This document shows, one piece after another, positions 1 to 7,732 of a DNA stretch of 41,285 nucleotides. The stretch is from Thermomicrobium sp. (GTDB lineage: Bacteria > Chloroflexota > Chloroflexia > Thermomicrobiales > Thermomicrobiaceae). Within the stretch, counting starts at the first letter, position 1. Every line of letters begins with the position of its first letter. Both the position numbers and the translations under genes were made by a program. A model generated the notes under the pieces. That model did not search any database, had not been told where the DNA came from, and saw nothing but the letters and a program-made list of their open reading frames with translations. The DNA is taken from positions 1-41,285 of the forward strand of contig JANXBE010000006.1 of the NCBI GenBank assembly GCA_025060175.1. Reading direction: 5' to 3'.

Positions 1-1
1 C

Positions 2-169
2 ACGGACGGAGAGCTGTATTGGATCCTTACCCACGGCTACACCTCCCCGCAGAATCAGGTCCAGTACCCGGGCGGCCTGACCAACATGCCCGCCTTCGGG
101 AAGCTCCTCACACCCGAGCAGCGTTGGGCCCTCGTCAGTTACATCCGGCAACTCCAGCAACAACCGTGA
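2..169 (+). CDS. c-type cytochrome, C-terminal fragment
   Basis: The window opens inside a gene; the last 55 codons are visible and end in TGA. The peptide contains G-G-L-T-N-M-P-A-F-G followed by L-T-P-E-Q-R-W-A-L-V-S-Y-I-R, the usual end of a class I c-type cytochrome domain: the Met is the distal haem ligand and the final helix packs on the haem. The CXXCH motif would lie upstream, outside the window. Role inferred: periplasmic or membrane-anchored electron carrier, or a cytochrome domain fused to a larger oxidase or dehydrogenase; the fragment cannot tell which. A strong GC hairpin follows 26 bases after the stop. Confidence 0.75.
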   Translation, partial: TDGELYWILTHGYTSPQNQVQYPGGLTNMPAFGKLLTPEQRWALVSYIRQLQQQP

Positions 170-194
170 TGCCGTCTCCCAGGGACACGTTCGG

Positions 195-220
195 CAGGCC
201 CGGTCTGGCGACCGGGCCTG
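195..220 (+). terminator. GC hairpin after the cytochrome gene
   Basis: A perfect inverted repeat (CAGGCCCGGTC / GACCGGGCCTG, loop TGGC, 11 bp with the outer C-G pair) lies 26 bases downstream of the cytochrome stop. It is followed only by a weak pyrimidine stretch (TCTCCGT), so it is either a terminator with a poor U tract or a 3' mRNA-stabilising hairpin. Confidence 0.5.
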
Positions 221-720
221 TCTCCGTCGGTACTGTGGCCGCCTCGCCCCGAACGATGGTCGCACTGGGTGTTCCTGGCATCGACGGTGGTCAGCGCGGC
301 AAGGCCACCTCACCTTCCCCCCAATCCCACCGCCATGCGCCCCCTCCTACGGCAGACACTGCTGCGTGCCGTGCGGACGGCTCTTGACGGTCGTGGAACC
401 GGGTATCGCCGGCACCCATGCGGGAACCTGCCGACGCGTGCGTTGGGTCGACGACCGTGTCCACCTGAGGAGCGCCTCGTCGCCTCTGAACAACCGATGG
501 CCGGAACGACGAACCGCGCGCGCTCGATCCCATGATTGCTCCACAGCGCGCGCGAGCCTGACCTGCCGTCTTTCGCTCCGACCGCTCCTCTCCGCCTGTC
601 CGAAATGAATAGCTGATCATGCTGTACACGACCGGAACTCAACGCCAGACTTGTAGTCGACGGCCATCTCAGCGACGATAGACGCCGATCGGGTCGGCAT
701 TTTCCGGTCCAGGGGGAACG
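221..720. other. Gene-free stretch, about 500 bases
   Basis: No open frame here has a convincing start, ribosome site or recognisable product on either strand; the frames that are open are short, Arg/Pro-rich and typical of chance frames in GC-rich DNA. No clear -10/-35 pair was found. The only certain signal is the ribosome site AGGGGGAACG just before the start at 721. The promoter of the FAD oxidoreductase should lie here but I cannot place it. Confidence 0.5.
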
Positions 721-2574
721 ATGAACGAAACACACTATGACGCGATCGTGATCGGCTCCGGTCACAATGGGCTGATCGCTGCCGGCTACCTCGCACGCGC
801 ACGACGGCGCGTGCTCGTCCTCGAGCGACGCTCCATCATCGGTGGGGCCACCGTTACCGAGGAACACTTTCCCGGGTATCGGCTCTCCACGTGCTCCTAT
901 GTGTGCAGCCTCCTTCTGCCCGAGGTCGTGCACGACCTCGACCTCGTCAGGTACGGGTACGATGTCCGTCCCTTCGATCCGCAGTATTTCGTCCCGTTTC
1001 CGGACGGGCGCTATCTCATGGTCTTTCTCGACGAACGTCGAACCCGGGAGGAACTGGCCAAGTTCTCGCGGCGCGACGCCGAACGCTGGGACGACTACTG
1101 GGCGATGTGGAATCGCATGCTCGCGCGGTTCCGTCCCTTCCTCCTTCGTCCGGCTCCGACCCTCGCTGAGTTGGAGCATGCGTTCGACGGTCCGGAAGGA
1201 CTCGACGACCTTCGCACTCTGCTCATGCGCAGTATCGCGGAAGTCCTCGACTTCTACTTCGAGAGCGAGGAGATCAAGGCACCCCTCTGCACCGGCGGGG
1301 TGATCGGCGTGAACCTCGGGCCGAAGTCTCCTGGCACCGCCTACGTGAAATTTCACCATCTGCTCGGCAACTTGAACGGCCACCAGGGAGCGTGGGGCTT
1401 CGTCCGTGGCGGCATGGGATCCATCGCCGAGGCGCTCGCCGGCTTCTGTCGCGACCACGGCGTCACGATCCTGACTGACGCCGAAGTTGCTGAGATCGAT
1501 GTCCACGACGGGAAAGCGCACGGAGTGCGGCTCGTCGATGGCCGCCGCTTCACTGCCGACGCCATCCTGTCGAACGCAGACCCCCACCGCACGTTCCTCC
1601 GGATGGTCGCACCGCGCCTCCTGCCTGAATCGTTCCGAGAAGCGATCGCCCGCATGAAGGTCAAGGGATCCGTCGTCAAGGTGCTGCTCGGCCTCAACCA
1701 ACTCCCTGACTTCCGCTGCCTACCCGGAACCGACGTCGGCCCCCAGCACACCGGAGGGATCGTGATCAACCCATCGATCGATTACCTGGAACGAGCCTGG
1801 GAGGATTGCAGCCGCGGACACCCCTCGACTCGGCCATTCATGGACTGCTACATCCAGTCAGCGACCGAGGACGGGCTAGCACCACCGGGGAAGCACGTCA
1901 TGTCGCTCTACGTCCAATACGCCCCCTACGATCTCGCTGCGGGTACCTGGGAAGAGCGGAAAGACGAGATCGGCCGCAACATCATCGATACGCTCGCCGA
2001 GTACGCACCGAACATCTGGGACGCCATCGAACATATGGCCGTTCTCGGTCCACGCGATATCGAGGAGGTCATCGGCATCACCGGTGGAAACATCTTCCAC
2101 GGCGAGATCACACCGGACCAGATGTTCGCCTTCCGACCAGCACCCGGATTCTCCGGGTACGAGTCGCCGATCGAGCGCCTCTACCTGTGCGGCTCGGGCG
2201 CGTGGCCCGGGGGCGCAGTGTTCGGCGCACCCGGTCGGAACTGCGCCCTCCAAGTCATCGCCGACCTGGAGCGGCGGGGGCCCGGGGGTGCCCCGGGGGG
2301 CGCGCCCCCCCCCCCCCGCCCCCCCCCGCCGGGGCGCGGGGGGCCCCCCCCCCCCCCCCCCGCTCCTGTCCCTCACCCCGCGGCGACAGCCGGCATGATC
2401 TCTTCAGCGATCAACCGCAGCACGTCCGTATCGTCCACGTCGAAGGTTTGCAACATGACCCGATGCACCCCCAGCGCTGCGCGGACCCGAAGCTGTTCGA
2501 GAACCTCGTCCGGGGTACCCACGAGCCACAAGCGCCTCTTCGCTTCCTCGACGATCTCCGCCGGGTGCGACTGA
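721..2574 (+). CDS. Phytoene desaturase-like NAD(P)/FAD-dependent oxidoreductase (3' end unreliable)
   Basis: The N-terminus has the FAD-binding Rossmann motif (G-S-G-H-N-G at residues 12-17, then a helix and V-L-V-L-E-R-R, whose Glu would bind the ribose). The C-terminal FAD segment (R-L-Y-L-C-G-S-G-A-W-P-G-G-A-V-F-G-A-P-G-R-N) lies near residues 486-507. This is the layout of the phytoene desaturase/CrtI-PYROXD2 superfamily. The substrate is unknown and no carotenoid genes are adjacent. The start is supported by AGGGGGAACG 6 bases upstream. After about residue 519 (base 2276) the frame enters a pure G/C tract and then reads antisense through the end of the convergent oxidoreductase gene. 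The last 100 or so residues are therefore almost certainly spurious, and the true stop is lost in 2277-2362. Confidence 0.8.
   Translation: MNETHYDAIVIGSGHNGLIAAGYLARARRRVLVLERRSIIGGATVTEEHFPGYRLSTCSYVCSLLLPEVVHDLDLVRYGYDVRPFDPQYFVPFPDGRYLMVFLDERRTREELAKFSRRDAERWDDYWAMWNRMLARFRPFLLRPAPTLAELEHAFDGPEGLDDLRTLLMRSIAEVLDFYFESEEIKAPLCTGGVIGVNLGPKSPGTAYVKFHHLLGNLNGHQGAWGFVRGGMGSIAEALAGFCRDHGVTILTDAEVAEIDVHDGKAHGVRLVDGRRFTADAILSNADPHRTFLRMVAPRLLPESFREAIARMKVKGSVVKVLLGLNQLPDFRCLPGTDVGPQHTGGIVINPSIDYLERAWEDCSRGHPSTRPFMDCYIQSATEDGLAPPGKHVMSLYVQYAPYDLAAGTWEERKDEIGRNIIDTLAEYAPNIWDAIEHMAVLGPRDIEEVIGITGGNIFHGEITPDQMFAFRPAPGFSGYESPIERLYLCGSGAWPGGAVFGAPGRNCALQVIADLERRGPGGAPGGAPPPPRPPPPGRGGPPPPPPAPVPHPAATAGMISSAINRSTSVSSTSKVCNMTRCTPSAARTRSCSRTSSGVPTSHKRLFASSTISAGCD
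2272..2361. other. Low-complexity G/C homopolymer tract, probable assembly error
   Basis: About 90 bases consist of runs of C and G with a single T, including C runs longer than ten. It sits exactly between two convergent genes, where a strong hairpin terminator would be expected, and it abolishes the stop codon of the upstream gene. No other sequence in the window looks like this. It is best read as a sequencing or consensus failure over a very stable hairpin. Confidence 0.7.
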
Positions 2575-3338
2575 CTCCAGAACGGAAACCAGCTCCGCAA
2601 CCGCGAGGCGCGTTCGTGGAGCTCTGCGCGATCCCGCCCGATCAGATGCGCGACCATCCAGGAGAGAACGATCGTGTCGGGATCCCGTCCCACCGAGCGG
2701 CAGTGTTCCCACAGCCGTTCGATCTTGTGTCGGTGCTCCTCGACGGTCACATTGGTCACGTTCCACTCCGCGCCGTACAAGGCGGCTAAACGCAACGTCC
2801 GGCGTTCGCCTCGTCCGCCGATGACGATCGGTATCTCCGTCCCGCTCCGCGGCCTCGGTCGCAGCTGAGCACGATCGAGCCGGTAATACGTTCCCTCGAA
2901 CGAGACCACCTCGCCGGTCCACAGGCGACGGATGACCTCGAGCGCCTCCTCGAGCCGCGTCATGCGCTCGCGCACCGAGCGGAGGGGGAATCCGAACGCT
3001 CGATGCTCGCGTTCGTACCACCCCGCGCCCACCCCCAGGAGAAAACGTCCACCTGACAGGTGATCGAGCGCGACGGCCTCCTGCGCGAGATCGACCGGAT
3101 GGCGGAAACTCACCGGAGAGACGAGCGGACCGAAGAGCAGACGTTTCGTCCCCAACGCGAGGACAGTCAAGGAGGGCCAAAGCGCCAACGTCTCTCGCTC
3201 CACAACGCCGATCACCGAAAAAAGGTGATCAGAGCGCCAGAGGGAGTCGAAACCGAGTCGTTCTGCCAGTTCGGCGGTACGAAGCCAGCGCTCCCACGTG
3301 ATCGCTTCCTGCCCCTCGATCATCAGACCGATACGCAT
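2373..3338 (-). CDS. LLM-class, probably F420-dependent oxidoreductase (paralogue 1)
   Basis: This 321-residue luciferase-like monooxygenase-fold (TIM barrel) protein is the third of three tandem copies. It begins M-R-I-G-L-M-I-E-G-Q-E and carries the family signatures L-G-F-D-S-L-W-R-S-D-H-L-F near residues 25-37, L-D-H-L-S-G-G-R-F-L-L-G-V-G-A-G-W in the middle, and I-P-I-V-I-G-G-R-G-E-R-R-T-L in the second half. Members usually use F420 (some FMN) for hydride transfer; the substrate is unknown. ATG 3338 is chosen because GGAGG stands 8-9 bases before it; the frame stays open upstream without signals. It is the last gene of the recN-ybaB-LLM run and converges on the damaged G/C tract. Confidence 0.85.
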   Translation of the reverse strand: MRIGLMIEGQEAITWERWLRTAELAERLGFDSLWRSDHLFSVIGVVERETLALWPSLTVLALGTKRLLFGPLVSPVSFRHPVDLAQEAVALDHLSGGRFLLGVGAGWYEREHRAFGFPLRSVRERMTRLEEALEVIRRLWTGEVVSFEGTYYRLDRAQLRPRPRSGTEIPIVIGGRGERRTLRLAALYGAEWNVTNVTVEEHRHKIERLWEHCRSVGRDPDTIVLSWMVAHLIGRDRAELHERASRLRSWFPFWSQSHPAEIVEEAKRRLWLVGTPDEVLEQLRVRAALGVHRVMLQTFDVDDTDVLRLIAEEIMPAVAAG

Positions 3339-3424
3339 ATCGCTCACCCTCCGGCCCGCAGTCCCGTTCCGCCAGCGGTCGCAACTCGCCGATGACACCG
3401 CTCCGGCATCGTGCGCCGACGCCA

Positions 3425-4390
3425 TCATGTCGTCACGGCCGGAAGAACGTCACGGGCGAGCAGCTCCAAGCCGTCCTCGTCCAGCGGATCGAAAACGTGC
3501 AGCATGATCCGCTCGATGCCCAGACGCGCCCACCGCTGGATCTGCTCGACGATCTCTTCCGGCGTTCCGACCAACCACCACCGTCGACGCAACTCGCCGA
3601 GTGCCTCGTCCGGAGCGACTGACCGCTCGTCTCCGCCGCGCCACCGGATGACTCGACGCACGCGCTCTCGCAGTTCCTCCTGGGTTCGGCCGATGACGTA
3701 CGTCACCATCAACGTGCGCTTGATCGTCTCCGGATCGCGCCCCAACTCCCGACAGTACTCCTCCAAGAGAGCGTTCTTTCGTCGATACGACTCGGGATCG
3801 ACGAACCCTGGGTTCCACTCGTCAGCGAACTCGGCAACGATGCGCAGCGTCCGTCGCTCACCGCCACCACCGACCAGAATCGGGATACCTTCCGGTCGTC
3901 TCGGCGTCGGACGCAGAACGGCACCGTCCAGCGCGAAGAACGTACCAGAATGGTGAACGGGCGCTCCCTGCCACAAGGCCCTGATCACCTGGAGCGCCTC
4001 GCGCAAGCGCTCGACGCGTTCGCCGGGCGGCGGAAGGCGGAAGCCGAACGCCTCGTGCTCACGATCTTGCCAGCCAGCACCGATCCCCAAGATGTACCGC
4101 CCTTCCGAAAGGTGATCCAGCGCGACAGCGTTCTGGGCGAGTTCGACCGGATGGCGATACGTCGTGGGAGAGACCAGTTGCCCGATGCGCACACGGCTCG
4201 TGAGCAGCGCGGCGGCAGTCAACGCTGGCCACATCGCGAGCGTCTCACGGGTCAACCCAGGGAAGACCGTCCACAGGTGATCCGAGGTCCACACCGACTC
4301 GAAACCGAGCTGCTCAGCGAGGACGACGACGCGGAGCCACGCCTCCCACGTCACGTCCTCTTGAATCGCCACCATGAGCCCCAGCTGCAT
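3425..4390 (-). CDS. LLM-class, probably F420-dependent oxidoreductase (paralogue 2)
   Basis: This is the middle copy of the tandem trio, 321 residues, starting M-Q-L-G-L-M-V-A-I-Q-E-D-V-T-W. It has the same blocks as its neighbours: L-G-F-E-S-V-W-T-S-D-H-L-W, L-D-H-L-S-E-G-R-Y-I-L-G-I-G-A-G-W and I-P-I-L-V-G-G-G-G-E-R-R-T-L. ATG 4390 follows GAGGA by 8 bases; a GTG eight codons upstream is possible but has no ribosome site. Spacing is 126 bases from paralogue 3 and 86 to paralogue 1, so co-transcription is plausible. Trp-to-Thr at the W-R-S-D-H position hints at substrate divergence between copies. Confidence 0.85.
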   Translation of the reverse strand: MQLGLMVAIQEDVTWEAWLRVVVLAEQLGFESVWTSDHLWTVFPGLTRETLAMWPALTAAALLTSRVRIGQLVSPTTYRHPVELAQNAVALDHLSEGRYILGIGAGWQDREHEAFGFRLPPPGERVERLREALQVIRALWQGAPVHHSGTFFALDGAVLRPTPRRPEGIPILVGGGGERRTLRIVAEFADEWNPGFVDPESYRRKNALLEEYCRELGRDPETIKRTLMVTYVIGRTQEELRERVRRVIRWRGGDERSVAPDEALGELRRRWWLVGTPEEIVEQIQRWARLGIERIMLHVFDPLDEDGLELLARDVLPAVTT

Positions 4391-4516
4391 CGCCGAGTCC
4401 TCTTCACACTGCACGACGACGAGCCGAACGGACGCGAGACAGAACGGGCGTGAACGAATTCCCCCTCTTCTCCTAATCGGGGCAAGAGCGCACTGCTTGC
4501 CTGCAGCACTCGGCTC

Positions 4517-5491
4517 TCACACGAATGGGAGGACCTGTTCAGCCACAAGCTCGATCTGGTCCGTGTCGTCCAGGTCGAGGGTCTGGAGCATGACCACGTC
4601 GATCCCCGCCGCCGCCCACGCCCGCAGTTGTTCGACGATTTCCCCCGGCCGCCCGACGAACCACCAGCGCCGTCGCAGCTCGGCCAGGAACTCGTCCGGT
4701 TCGTAGCGTCGGGTGAAGTAGAGGGGCTGCTCTCCGGTCAGAAACTCCTGTAAGCGCATCGCACGCGCCCGGAGCTCGTTCTCGCTCCTGCCGATCACGT
4801 ACCCGGCCATCAAGGTGCGGCGAATCGTGCCCGGGTCCCGTCCGATCTCGCGACAGTACGCGCGGAGCACCTCGTCTTTCCGCCGAAAGCCATCCGGATC
4901 GATGAAGCCGGGATTCCATTCGGTTGCGTACGCTGCCACGAGGCGCAGGGTCCGCTGCTCACCACCCCCGCCGATCATGATCGGGACACCAGACGGAGCC
5001 AGCGGCCGTGGCCGGAGGACCGCGTTGTCCAGCGTGAAATGGGTTCCCTGATAGGAGACGGGCTCACCACTCCAGAGCAATCGAATCACGTCCAGCGCCT
5101 CGCGGAGGCGCTCGACCCGCTCACGAGCCGGTGGCAGGGCGAACCCGAAGGCTCGATGTTCGCGCTCGTACCAACCTGCGCCGACACCGAGGACGTATCG
5201 CCCGCCAGAGAGATGGTCCAGCGCCACCGCATGCTGAGCCAACTCCACTGGATGCCGAAAGGTCACCGGAGAGACGAGTTGCCCGAAGCGAATCCGCTCG
5301 GTACGCAACGCCACTGCGGTCAAGGAAGGCCACAGCGCGAGCGAGGCTCGGTCCGAGGCACCGACGACCGAGAAGAGATGGTCCGAGCGCCATAGCGAAT
5401 CGAACCCCAAGGACTCGGCGAGATCGACGACGCGCAGCCACCGTTCCCAGGTGACGTCCTCCTGCCCTTCCACCATGATGCCCAGCTTCAT
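4517..5491 (-). CDS. LLM-class, probably F420-dependent oxidoreductase (paralogue 3)
   Basis: This is the first-transcribed copy of the trio, 324 residues, starting M-K-L-G-I-M-V-E-G-Q-E-D-V-T-W. Family signatures are L-G-F-D-S-L-W-R-S-D-H-L-F, L-D-H-L-S-G-G-R-Y-V-L-G-V-G-A-G-W and V-P-I-M-I-G-G-G-G-E-Q-R-T-L. The ribosome site GAGGAGG ends 6 bases before ATG 5491. It begins only 10 bases after the ybaB stop, so it is almost certainly in the recN-ybaB transcript. The protein is cytosolic, with no signal peptide or TM segment. F420 use is inferred from family resemblance; no F420-synthesis gene is in the window. Confidence 0.85.
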   Translation of the reverse strand: MKLGIMVEGQEDVTWERWLRVVDLAESLGFDSLWRSDHLFSVVGASDRASLALWPSLTAVALRTERIRFGQLVSPVTFRHPVELAQHAVALDHLSGGRYVLGVGAGWYEREHRAFGFALPPARERVERLREALDVIRLLWSGEPVSYQGTHFTLDNAVLRPRPLAPSGVPIMIGGGGEQRTLRLVAAYATEWNPGFIDPDGFRRKDEVLRAYCREIGRDPGTIRRTLMAGYVIGRSENELRARAMRLQEFLTGEQPLYFTRRYEPDEFLAELRRRWWFVGRPGEIVEQLRAWAAAGIDVVMLQTLDLDDTDQIELVAEQVLPFV

Positions 5492-5501
5492 CGTCGCCTC
5501 C

Positions 5502-5813
5502 TCACAGGGCTCCACCCGGGAACGGCAACCCCAGTCCCCCCGCGACGGCACCGACCTTCGCCGTCACCGCCTCGTCAACGCGCCGCAGGGCATCGTTCAC
5601 TGCTGCAGCGATCAGATCTTCGAGCATCTCCACATCACTGGCCTGGACGACCGCTGGATCCAACTGCACACGGCGCACCTGCCGTCGGCCATCCACCTGA
5701 ACGCGCACCGCTCCACCACCGGCGGTGCCCTCGACCACCAACTCCGCGAGTTCCGCTTGCACTTTTGCCAGCTGTTCCTGGACTTGCTTCAAGAGGCGCA
5801 GGTTCGGCTGCAC
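5502..5813 (-). CDS. ybaB: YbaB/EbfC-family nucleoid-associated protein
   Basis: A 103-residue protein with the family layout: an N-terminal helix (L-R-L-L-K-Q-V-Q-E-Q-L-A-K-V-Q-A-E-L), a central sheet with G-G-G-A-V-R-V-Q-V-D-G-R-R-Q-V-R-R-V-Q-L-D-P, a helical segment D-V-E-M-L-E-D-L-I-A-A-A-V-N-D-A, and the Gly/Leu-rich end G-G-L-G-L-P-F. These proteins form tweezer-like dimers that bind DNA along the nucleoid. The start is GTG 5813 with AAGGA upstream; no ATG is available in frame. It lies 45 bases after recN and 10 before the LLM gene. ybaB is usually next to dnaX-recR; here recN is the DNA-repair neighbour. Confidence 0.85.
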   Translation of the reverse strand: MQPNLRLLKQVQEQLAKVQAELAELVVEGTAGGGAVRVQVDGRRQVRRVQLDPAVVQASDVEMLEDLIAAAVNDALRRVDEAVTAKVGAVAGGLGLPFPGGAL

Positions 5814-5858
5814 GACACACCGTCCTTCGCTCAGCTCGCCCGGACCACGACGACACGG

Positions 5859-7604
5859 TCATCCTTCCGCACCGATGCGCACTGCCGTCAACTCGACCTT
5901 CCGCTGCTCGACCCGCTCGGCCATCGCTCGCGCATTGGCCAACGACTCCGGCGTGACCGGCACACCGTCCAGCATGGCAGCCAGCTCTTCGATGCGCTCC
6001 ACCCCTCGCAATTCCTGAACGGTCGTCTCCGTCTCCCCTCCCTCCACGCGCTTCGTGATCTTGTAATGACGATCGGCAAAAGCCGCGATCTGCGGAAGGT
6101 GGCTGATAACGATCACCTGATGACGCTGGGCAAGCTGCCACAACCGCTCCCCGACTACTTGCGCGCTCCGGCTCCCGATGCCGACGTCCACCTCATCGAA
6201 CACCAGTGTCGGTGTCTCGTCCACCGCTGACAAGATCGACTTCAAGGCCAGCATCAGACGCGCCATCTCACCACCGGAAGCGATACGCGCGAGTGCCCGC
6301 GGTTCCTGCCCCGGATTGGGAGCGATGAGAAACTCTACCCGGTCCCAGCCCCGCTCGCTGCACTGCGCCGCGCGTTCGACCACCGTCCCAGCCCCGACGG
6401 GTTCTGCGAACGCGACATGGAAGACACCAGGGCCGAGTTGCAGCGCTCGCAGAGCTTCGCGCATCGCCCGTTCCAAGGCTCGAGCAGCCTCCCGCCGCCG
6501 ACGGCCCAACTCGTCGGCACGCTCCACCACGTCTGCCGCCAGCGCCTCTGCGCGCGCCTCGAGTTCCGCAAGCAGTGCGTCGGACGATTCCAGTGTCGCC
6601 AATTCCTGTCGCGCCGCTGCAGCGTACGCGAGGATCTCCTCGATCGTGGCACCGTACTTCCGCTTCAAACGCCGCAAGAGGTCGAGCCGTTCCTCGACGA
6701 GCGCGAGACGCTGCGGATCCGCTTCGATCTCCTCCGCATACGTGCGAACACGACGCAACACGTCCTCGATCCCGTACAGCGCGTCTCGAAGCTGCCCAAC
6801 CAGCGGGGCCTGTGCCGAATCCAGGCGGGCCAGTTCCTCCAAGCGCGACGCAGCGCGGCGCAGTGCGTCGAGCGGGGCGACCTCCACACCGTCCAGGAGT
6901 CTCACCACGTCCGCTGCGAGCGTCGCCAGCCGCTCAGCGTTCTGCAAACGCAGACGTTCCGCGTGCAGTTCTTCGTCTTCACCGGGACGCAGACGTGCAG
7001 CCTCGATTTCGTGGAGTTGATAGCGCAGAAGATCCGCTCGATGCACCCGGTCACGTTCCTGTCCTCGCAATCGCTCCAGTTCGCGCAGGACGGCACGGAG
7101 TTCCTGGACCGCGCGAGCCAGTTCGCTGCGGTCCGGAAGCAGTCCCGCGAAGCGATCCAGAAGCTCCAGCTGACGCTCGTTCCGCAGTAACGACAGGTGA
7201 TCGCTCTGACCGTGAATGTCGACCAAGATCGCCCCCAGCGTCGCGAGCGCGCTGACCGGGACTGCTTGCCCGTCGATCCGAGCCACGCTCCGTCCATTGG
7301 CGTGGATCTCCCGAGAGAGGATCAGTTGCCCTTCTTCCGGCACGATCCCGAGTTCGGCCAGGATCTCGTCCACGCCCGGCGCAGAAACGGTAGAGAGATC
7401 GAAGATCGCCTCGACCCAGGCACGCGACGCGCCGGTGCGTACTAGGTCGGATGAGGCTCGCGCTCCCAAGACGAGGCCGAGCGCATCGATGACGATCGAT
7501 TTTCCGGCCCCAGTTTCGCCAGTCAACGCAGTGAACCCAGGGCCGAACTCCAGCTGGACGTCGCGAATGACAGCGAGATTGCGGATGGTCAGTTGACGCA
7601 GCAT
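5859..7604 (-). CDS. recN: DNA repair protein RecN
   Basis: A 581-residue SMC-like ATPase for double-strand-break repair. It starts M-L-R-Q-L-T-I-R-N-L-A-V-I, typical of RecN, with Walker A G-E-T-G-A-G-K-S at 29-36. Two coiled-coil arms rich in Arg/Glu/Leu follow. The ABC signature L-A-R-I-A-S-G-G-E-M-A-R-L-M-L-A-L-K and Walker B L-V-F-D-E-V-D-V-G-I-G are near residues 440-490, followed by I-S-H-L-P-Q-I-A-A-F-A-D. ATG 7604 matches the family N-terminus; the extension upstream is low-complexity. It heads the recN-ybaB-LLM run and is divergent from nadE. A TACAAT -10-like box (7656-7661) and an imperfect palindrome lie upstream. Confidence 0.95.
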   Translation of the reverse strand: MLRQLTIRNLAVIRDVQLEFGPGFTALTGETGAGKSIVIDALGLVLGARASSDLVRTGASRAWVEAIFDLSTVSAPGVDEILAELGIVPEEGQLILSREIHANGRSVARIDGQAVPVSALATLGAILVDIHGQSDHLSLLRNERQLELLDRFAGLLPDRSELARAVQELRAVLRELERLRGQERDRVHRADLLRYQLHEIEAARLRPGEDEELHAERLRLQNAERLATLAADVVRLLDGVEVAPLDALRRAASRLEELARLDSAQAPLVGQLRDALYGIEDVLRRVRTYAEEIEADPQRLALVEERLDLLRRLKRKYGATIEEILAYAAAARQELATLESSDALLAELEARAEALAADVVERADELGRRRREAARALERAMREALRALQLGPGVFHVAFAEPVGAGTVVERAAQCSERGWDRVEFLIAPNPGQEPRALARIASGGEMARLMLALKSILSAVDETPTLVFDEVDVGIGSRSAQVVGERLWQLAQRHQVIVISHLPQIAAFADRHYKITKRVEGGETETTVQELRGVERIEELAAMLDGVPVTPESLANARAMAERVEQRKVELTAVRIGAEG

Positions 7605-7656
7605 CGTGGCATCCACACGAACCGAGACCGACTCGCATCGGGCTTTCCACCTCCCA

Positions 7657-7676
7657 TTGTACGGCACTGCGTGCAA
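7657..7676. promoter_or_regulatory. Imperfect palindrome between recN and nadE
   Basis: TTGTACGGCACTGCGTGCAA has symmetric ends TTGnACG / CGTnCAA around a 6-base centre. It overlaps a TACAAT -10-like hexamer reading toward recN (7656-7661, minus strand). This could be an operator for recN (a LexA site would be logical) or for nadE, but it does not match the Gram-positive LexA box or the Rex consensus. Evidence is symmetry and position only. Confidence 0.3.
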
Positions 7677-7732
7677 CGACCCGTTGTTACACTCTGGGCG
7701 ATGTCAGGACGCGAGGGCGAGGGAAGGAAACG

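Noticed and set aside
310-1701. Long open minus-strand frame (463 codons) opposite the FAD oxidoreductase
   Set aside because: It is antisense to a well-supported gene, rich in Arg/His/Asp from mirrored codons, with no ribosome site and no recognisable domain.
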